A stretch of 35,776 bases of DNA from a candidate division WOR-3 bacterium (GTDB taxonomy: Bacteria; Hydrothermota; Tepidihabitantia; Tepidihabitantales; Tepidihabitantaceae), in contig VGIR01000027.1 of NCBI GenBank assembly GCA_016867815.1, positions 1 to 35,776 of the forward strand, in the 5' to 3' direction. The notes beneath the pieces were generated by a model, which saw nothing but the letters and a program-made list of their open reading frames with translations, was not told the DNA's origin and did not search any database. This document shows, piece by piece, positions 31,698 through 35,776 of this stretch. Both the position numbers and the translations under genes were made by a program. Within the stretch, counting starts at the first letter, position 1. Each line of letters begins with the position of its first letter.

Positions 31698-33212
31698 GGG
31701 GCTGTTGAGAAACCACCCTTAGATTGGTGACGATGCTGGCATCGGCTGGTCTGACCTAGGACTCGGCCTGAAGAGCCGGATGAAGAGCATGAGAAGAAGT
31801 GCCGCCAGGCACTTCAAGTTCATCACCGCAGCCGTGAGATAGGCCTGGATCGCCACATTCCATCGCCCGCGCCGGACCGCACGCCGCAATCCGTGTAGGG
31901 TTTTCGCCTCGCCGTGCTTACCTTCTACCCGCCATTGGTGCCTTTGATACAGTTCTCTAGTATCGGCATCCCAGCCGCGTGCTTTGCGCCGCCGGGCACG
32001 GAGCAGCGCTTCATACCCGAGCACGATCCTGATCGTCCGATGGCAACTGCTCGGCGGTAGACAACGCTCCCGTAGCGGGCAATTGCGACAGTCGCATGAT
32101 CGTGACTGGTAGACTCTACTGCTATCATCCTTCTCTTTGCCCGGATGTAGCGTCTTTCCACCCGGGCAGTGTACCAACTCATATCGAGCATCGTACTTGA
32201 AGCGCCGAGCCGGTAGCTTCCTGGCTATACCGGGCTCGCGCTGCGGCGGTATCACCGCTTCGATCTTGTTCTTCTCCAACTCGGCGTAGTTGCGTGGATG
32301 GGCATAGCCGGCATCGGCCGTAACCGTCTTTACCTCGCGCTCGGTGTTACCTTCTACCCGCGCCACCTGTTCCAGCAGTTGTTTCCCCTCGCTATCTTCC
32401 CCGGTCGTGACCGCGACATCGACGATTACTCCCGTCCGGTCATCCACCGCCGTATTCTGCTTGAAACACGGCTCCATGCGCCGCTCGTGACTGGAAGTCG
32501 CTATCGTCGCCTCGGGATCAGTCAGACTGTGCTTCTCTATCTGCCCCTTGTGACTACGAGGAGGTCCCTGCCGGGACGGAGCCACTGCCCGCTGCTCATT
32601 ACCGTTCTCCCCTGAGTTCTCTAAGAGTACCTGCTCGGCATGGTCTTCGACCACGCTCTCCCAACTCACATCCGCCCGGATCAGCGTCGCATCAATGTGC
32701 ACCGTCTCACCGTCCACCAATCCGGCCGTGCAGCAAGCCGTTACCGTCCGCTGAAAGATATGCTTGAATCGCTCCTCACCCCACCGCTGCCTTATCCGCG
32801 TCAGACTGCTGTGGTCTGGCAACTCCTCATGCAACCGGTAGCCGGCAAACCACCGCATCGCCAGGTTTACCTGCGCCTCACGCATCAGCTTACGGTCATG
32901 GACGATGCCGGCAAAGAATCCGGCCAACATCAACCGCAAGGCCGCCTCGGGGTCGATACTGGGACGGCCATTGTCGGAGCAATAGCAGTCCGCCACCTCG
33001 TCCCGCAGCCAGGACAAGTCCAACACGCGGTCAAACCGCTTCAGGATATGGTCATCGGGCACCAGATCCCGGAGCGGACAGGCGACGAAGATGTCCTCGC
33101 GCCAGCGATCCTGATTACCTACCATTGTCAGGGGTGTCCTTTCGGTTGGGCGCCACTGCCTATTCGGACGCACCAGCCGCCAGAAAGATGTCAAGCCTTT
33201 TTCAACAGCCCC
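31698..33212 (-). mobile_element. Complete IS element, 1515 bp, with 5-bp target duplication
   Basis: The ends are GGGGCTGTTGAGAAA (31698-31712) and its inverted copy TTTTTCAACAGCCCC (33198-33212), 14 of 15 matching. AAGTG occurs immediately outside both ends (31693-31697 and 33213-33217), the mark of insertion. One transposase gene fills it on the minus strand. The layout and the DUF772 plus DDE transposase suggest the IS1182/IS5-like group. It is intact, so the insertion looks recent. The partial IS at 1-211 is a relative with the same end sequence. Confidence 0.88.
31719..33125 (-). CDS. DDE transposase, IS1182/IS5-like
   Basis: A 468-residue transposase. N-terminal DUF772-like region (ILKRFDRVLDLSWLRDEVADCY ... 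GRPSIDPEAALRLMLAGFFAG ... LHEELPDHSSLTRIRQRWGEE), then the RNase-H-like core: first Asp in VHIDATLIRADVSW, second in VTADAGYAHPRNYAELEK, Cys-rich insertion HCPGGKTLHPGK ... SCDCRNCPLRERCLPPS, and the catalytic Glu in WRVEGKHGEAKTLHGLRR. No frameshift or stop. ATG 33125 is chosen because AAAGGA lies upstream; the frame opens at 33194 next to the terminal repeat, which is a less likely start. Confidence 0.9.
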   Translation of the reverse strand: MVGNQDRWREDIFVACPLRDLVPDDHILKRFDRVLDLSWLRDEVADCYCSDNGRPSIDPEAALRLMLAGFFAGIVHDRKLMREAQVNLAMRWFAGYRLHEELPDHSSLTRIRQRWGEERFKHIFQRTVTACCTAGLVDGETVHIDATLIRADVSWESVVEDHAEQVLLENSGENGNEQRAVAPSRQGPPRSHKGQIEKHSLTDPEATIATSSHERRMEPCFKQNTAVDDRTGVIVDVAVTTGEDSEGKQLLEQVARVEGNTEREVKTVTADAGYAHPRNYAELEKNKIEAVIPPQREPGIARKLPARRFKYDARYELVHCPGGKTLHPGKEKDDSSRVYQSRSCDCRNCPLRERCLPPSSCHRTIRIVLGYEALLRARRRKARGWDADTRELYQRHQWRVEGKHGEAKTLHGLRRAVRRGRWNVAIQAYLTAAVMNLKCLAALLLMLFIRLFRPSPRSDQPMPASSPI

Positions 33213-33274
33213 AAGTGTCTCTCTTTTCCCCTGCTTGGGTCTACACTCACATCGCCGCTGCCGCGGCGCCCGGA

Positions 33275-34201
33275 CTAGTCTGCTCGGCGCTTGACGTATA
33301 GCCGACCACCCGCGTAGTCGTAGATGGTGTTGAACCGCGCAAGCAGGCTCCCGCCGATGACCGCTTCCGCACCCGGCTGCTTGCTTCGCACCCGGTCCGG
33401 AGCAAACCCGATTGCGATGTCCTTCAGTTGATGGGTGTCGAGCCGGACCAACGCGGCCCGTCCTTTGTGCCCGTACACGTCGCCGGAAAGTCCCCTTCCC
33501 AGGTAGACCGGCTCAGCGTCCTCCGGTACCTGGAACTTTGAGCTGTCCGAAACCAGCAGAATGAACTCGGCATTGTCGGCGAGGTCAATGTAGCTATCCA
33601 GTTCCTGCGGCTCCTCGCCGCTCAAGCTCACGCGCGTCTTCACCCAGGGCGTGTTGACCCGGTGCACAACCATCGGCAGCATAGTCCAGGTTGAATCAGG
33701 CCTGAATTCCGACTCGTGCAGTTTGATTACCTTTCGATCGTAGTCGATCTCTACGACCCAGTGGCCGAGGAGTGACGTGCCGATAACTCCGTCCCCGCCG
33801 AATCCGTCCATCAGGCCGTCGGTGAGCCAGATCACGCGTTGATTCCTGAACTCAACTGTGCCGGCTTTGAAAGTGCCCGAGTCGCTCATCCGGCCGCGTG
33901 CCGGATCGCCGTCACCGGCCCCGGGAATCCGCACCTCGAAGACCGGCCCGGGAAAAGTGCTATCAGGGATCGGCTCGTACAAGAGCACGCCGTCGTACAT
34001 GCCGGTGTCGAGTACCAGGCGGAGGAGGCGCGACTGGCCGATCTTCACCGGCACCATCACGGTGCCGCCCCGCATTTCGAACGGGATTTCTCCGGTCGCG
34101 GCTTCGGCTCGGGCTGTGATCGGGCGCGAGGCGCACGCGACCGTGATGCAGACAAGTGTTGGTGCTACCAGCGCGAGTGCGGACGGGTGCGGCTTCTTCA
34201 C
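33275..34201 (-). CDS. Retropepsin-like aspartic protease, probable lipoprotein
   Basis: A 308-residue exported protein. Signal peptide KKPHPSALALVAPTLVCITVA followed by Cys23, a possible lipidation site. The motif VPVKIGQSRLLRLVLDTGMYDG has the catalytic Asp65-Thr-Gly of the bacterial aspartyl protease (clan AA) family; GFGGDGVIGTSLLGHWVVEIDYDRKVIKLHE and AEAVIGGSLLARFNTIYDYAGGRLYVKRR match the two hairpin ends such proteins show, so two related domains are present, the second Asp being unclear (ELDSYIDLADN). It may cleave or only bind peptides. GTG start with GGAGG (34207-34211 on the opposite strand) upstream. Confidence 0.78.
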   Translation of the reverse strand: MKKPHPSALALVAPTLVCITVACASRPITARAEAATGEIPFEMRGGTVMVPVKIGQSRLLRLVLDTGMYDGVLLYEPIPDSTFPGPVFEVRIPGAGDGDPARGRMSDSGTFKAGTVEFRNQRVIWLTDGLMDGFGGDGVIGTSLLGHWVVEIDYDRKVIKLHESEFRPDSTWTMLPMVVHRVNTPWVKTRVSLSGEEPQELDSYIDLADNAEFILLVSDSSKFQVPEDAEPVYLGRGLSGDVYGHKGRAALVRLDTHQLKDIAIGFAPDRVRSKQPGAEAVIGGSLLARFNTIYDYAGGRLYVKRRAD

Positions 34202-34422
34202 TAGACCTCCATTGTCAGGTCAGGGCTGTCGAACACTCCATGGCTGTTCACCTACTACCATATGCTCGGCGATTGGAGGGTACGAGCGGGAGAGGCTGCA
34301 GGAATCCGGGTCGGCGCAGGGATTGGGACTAAGCAATGGGGTGGACGATGCCACGTCAGGAGCTGCAAGGCAGAAGTCAGAAGTGCCGGGGAAGGGATCA
34401 GCGGTCGAGCGGCCGGAAGCGG
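34202..34422. other. Spacer with repeat words
   Basis: No gene supported. CAGAAGTCAGAAGT (34371-34384) is the same word as in ogt and at 1541-1578. From 34403 it carries the first copy of a 28-bp direct repeat. It contains the leader and Shine-Dalgarno of the aspartic protease gene at its left end. Confidence 0.5.
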
Positions 34423-34430
34423 TCACCCGG
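34403..34430. repeat. Direct repeat, left copy
   Basis: Starts GGTCGAGCGGCCGGAAGCGG; the right copy at 34737-34764 starts GCTCGAGCGGCTGGAAGCGG. The two 28-bp copies match at 24 positions. They bracket the small Cys-rich gene; the left copy overlaps its last codons. Confidence 0.6.
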
Positions 34431-34674
34431 AGCGAGGCACCTCCTTCCAGCCCAGCGCCACGCCGTAGTATTCACAGCGGGGCTCTTCCTTGGGGTCGCG
34501 GCGATGACCGGGTTCGAAGAATCGGTGGCCCACAAAGAACCAGCGGCAGCTCGTGCCCTCGCACGCGAGGCTCTTGGTATGCAGACAAGGCGGTGTCGGT
34601 CCGCCGCAGTACTGGCCGGGCAGCGAGAATACGATGTCGCATCCGACCTGCTCTCTGCTCGGCTGCCCGTTCAC
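34423..34674 (-). CDS. Small Cys-rich protein of unknown function
   Basis: Start placed at GTG 34674, 6 nt after a TACAAT box with TTGACA 17 bp further up, so a leaderless mRNA is predicted; this gives 83 residues. It has six Cys: GCDIVFSLPGQYC, PPCLHTKSLACEGTSCRWFF and RCEYYGVALGW, plus several His and aromatic residues, a pattern fit for metal binding or disulfides. No signal peptide is seen, favouring metal binding in the cytoplasm. No family recognised. Direct repeats flank the gene. The consensus promoter is the main reason to believe it. Confidence 0.55.
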   Translation of the reverse strand: MNGQPSREQVGCDIVFSLPGQYCGGPTPPCLHTKSLACEGTSCRWFFVGHRFFEPGHRRDPKEEPRCEYYGVALGWKEVPRSG

Positions 34675-34680
34675 GGCACG

Positions 34681-34709
34681 ATTGTAGATGTCCCGCAAAC
34701 GGCTGTCAA
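34681..34709 (-). promoter_or_regulatory. Promoter of the Cys-rich gene
   Basis: On the minus strand TTGACA (34709-34704), a 17-bp spacer and TACAAT (34686-34681), then 6 nt to GTG 34674. This is among the best sigma70-like promoters in the window. Confidence 0.62.
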
Positions 34710-34736
34710 CTGTGACCGGGGGTCAGGCAATCAAGT

Positions 34737-34764
34737 GCTCGAGCGGCTGGAAGCGGTCGGCCGG
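34737..34764. repeat. Direct repeat, right copy
   Basis: Matches 34403-34430 at 24 of 28 positions in the same orientation, 334 bp away. It lies just upstream of the promoter of the Cys-rich gene. 34765-34897 shows no gene. Confidence 0.6.
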
Positions 34765-34897
34765 CTTGGGCTTGAGCTGCGAAGTCCTGAGAGGCCTGTC
34801 AGTAGACGCCAGCTGTCAGACGTTGTCCGTGGGCCGCCAGTGACGGAAGGGGAGACGCGTCCGTGTGTCGGTGAATGCGCTCCCAGGATGCTCGGAT

Positions 34898-35463
34898 TCA
34901 CTTCAGCCCGAAACTTGCGACCATGGCGCGGATGCGGAAACCGGCTCCGAAGACCTGAACCAGGCCCACGTTTCTCTGATTCGCGACCAGGTACCCGCCC
35001 TCGAAGCCAAGGCCAAGACCCAAGTATTCCACCTCCGCGTTGACCATGAAACGCATGCACGGCTGTCTCGCGTCCGTCGCGAAGGGGAACCAAGTCCCTC
35101 GACGTAGATGTCCGGCACCATCGAGTAACAGAGCAGCGTGCGCTTTGGATTACGGTACAGATCATAGCCGAAGTACAAGGGCAGGAAAGTCGTCAGCCCG
35201 ACCGGCTGCGTGCCGGCGCTCATGAATGCCCCGGCCTCCATCGGTGCAAGGCCGAACCGGAATCGGGACAGCGAACAAGATAGTTTCAATGCGCGTATGG
35301 CGAACATCCGTGGCGTGGTGAAGTTTGGTGACGAAGGGTCATACAGCACATTCAGGCTCACGACTTCCATGTGGATGAAGCGGCTCGGAATCGCCGGAGT
35401 CTGCGCATCGGCTGCCGAAGCCACGACGGCCGCCAACAGACCGGCAAGAACGACAATCCTCAT
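34898..35463 (-). pseudogene. Secreted barrel-like protein, interrupted by a frameshift
   Basis: Read from ATG 35463 the frame starts with a signal peptide (MRIVVLAGLLAAVVASAADA) and continues with strand-like segments (MEVVSLNVLYD, FRFGLAPMEAGAFMS, TTFLPLYFGYDLYRN, CYSMVPDIYVEG). At about 35096 it shifts: adding one G to the GGG run restores a continuous protein (EGTWFPFATDARQPCMRF, VEYLGLGLGFEGGYLV, VQVFGAGFRIRAMVASFGLK) that stops at 34898. The whole would be about 188 residues, like a small outer-membrane or secreted protein. The second half is plainly protein-like in the shifted frame, so the deletion is recent or an assembly error. An alternative start is MSAMRIV at 35472. Confidence 0.72.
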
Positions 35464-35472
35464 TGCCGACAT

Positions 35473-35776
35473 GTTATGCCTCGCGGGCGGCGGTGTCAAA
35501 TCGGCGCGGGTTGGACGGCTGACGGTCTACAGCTCACGGCTGATAGCTTGCGGCTGTGACGAAGTCACGCTCTCTTGACGCGCTTCGGATTGAGTTAGGT
35601 AAGGGTGTCCGCAAGTCCCCCGCATCTCCTACGACCCGCATAGCCTCGGGTTGATGTTCATCAGGCGGAACCTCTTGGCAAGCGACGCAGGGGCGCTCCC
35701 GCGCCCCTGCCGCTCCACGCGACGTGACACCCTTCCTTACTGCTGACTTGGTCAAGTGGCACGGATGTCGCAGGGG
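35473..35776. other. Right-edge spacer with words and a perfect palindrome
   Basis: No gene supported. 35515-35557 is a run of ACGGCTGA / ACAGCTCA / GCGGCTG words followed by GTGACGAAGTCAC. GCAGGGGCGC (35687-35696) pairs perfectly with GCGCCCCTGC (35701-35710) around TCCC. A minus-strand frame at 35534-35755 (73 residues) is made largely by these repeats and is not accepted as a gene. Confidence 0.5.

Noticed and set aside
35534-35755. 73-residue minus-strand frame at the right edge
   Set aside because: Formed by a perfect palindrome and word repeats; no domain and no start signal.

Overview
The window is GC-rich bacterial chromosome from a diderm (outer-membrane) organism. Evidence for an outer membrane: a PorV-like barrel, an Omp85-like C-terminal domain, several predicted lipoproteins and a gingipain-type (C25) peptidase with a FlgD-like C-terminal domain. 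An archaeal-type (class V) fructose-1,6-bisphosphate aldolase/phosphatase, the PorU/PorV-like pair, frequent GTG/TTG starts and the unusual intergenic repeat vocabulary suggest an uncultured candidate-phylum lineage (WOR-3/Stahlbacteria or another FCB-affiliated group). This placement is inference; no rRNA gene is present to test it.

Layout. 1-211: 3' end of an IS transposase and its terminal inverted repeat. 553-1308: two minisatellites, 24-bp and 12-bp units. 1381-2005: non-coding spacer with short-word repeats and a large hairpin. 2006-6138: class V FBPase, a MoxR ATPase coupled to a YceD/DUF177 protein, an unknown 155-aa protein and a small predicted lipoprotein, closed by a strong hairpin. 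6325-10760: a redox cluster (two-cluster ferredoxin, BFD-type [2Fe-2S] protein, DAO-family flavoprotein) with a beta-barrel/SppA fusion protease inside it. 10887-13299 (minus strand): a DinG-like helicase and a Minf_1886-family protein. 13458-18941: DNA repair and housekeeping genes (Ogt, MBL hydrolase, inositol-3-phosphate synthase, thymidylate kinase, CtpA protease, Fpg/MutM). 19013-29268: an envelope block: isoaspartyl peptidase, a zinc-peptidase/beta-propeller/Omp85 fusion, a lipoprotein, a PorU-like C25 peptidase and a PorV-like barrel. 29312-31358: purA and hypB. 31698-33212: a complete 1.5-kb IS with inverted repeats and a 5-bp target duplication. 33275-35463 (minus strand): an aspartic protease-like protein, a small Cys-rich protein and a frameshifted secreted/barrel-like gene.

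Three themes run through the window. (1) The PorU-PorV order matches the Bacteroidota type IX secretion (T9SS) attachment genes and sits directly behind an undescribed-looking protease/propeller/barrel protein and a lipoprotein. (2) Spacers are built from a recurring set of short quasi-repeat words, often folded into hairpins; some run in frame into gene ends (the Ogt tail, the N-terminus of the BFD protein) or pair with a ribosome binding site (hypB). (3) At five genes a sigma70-like -10 hexamer lies only 6-8 nt before the start codon, so leaderless mRNAs are predicted, whereas the FBPase and porV genes have ordinary leaders with Shine-Dalgarno sequences.
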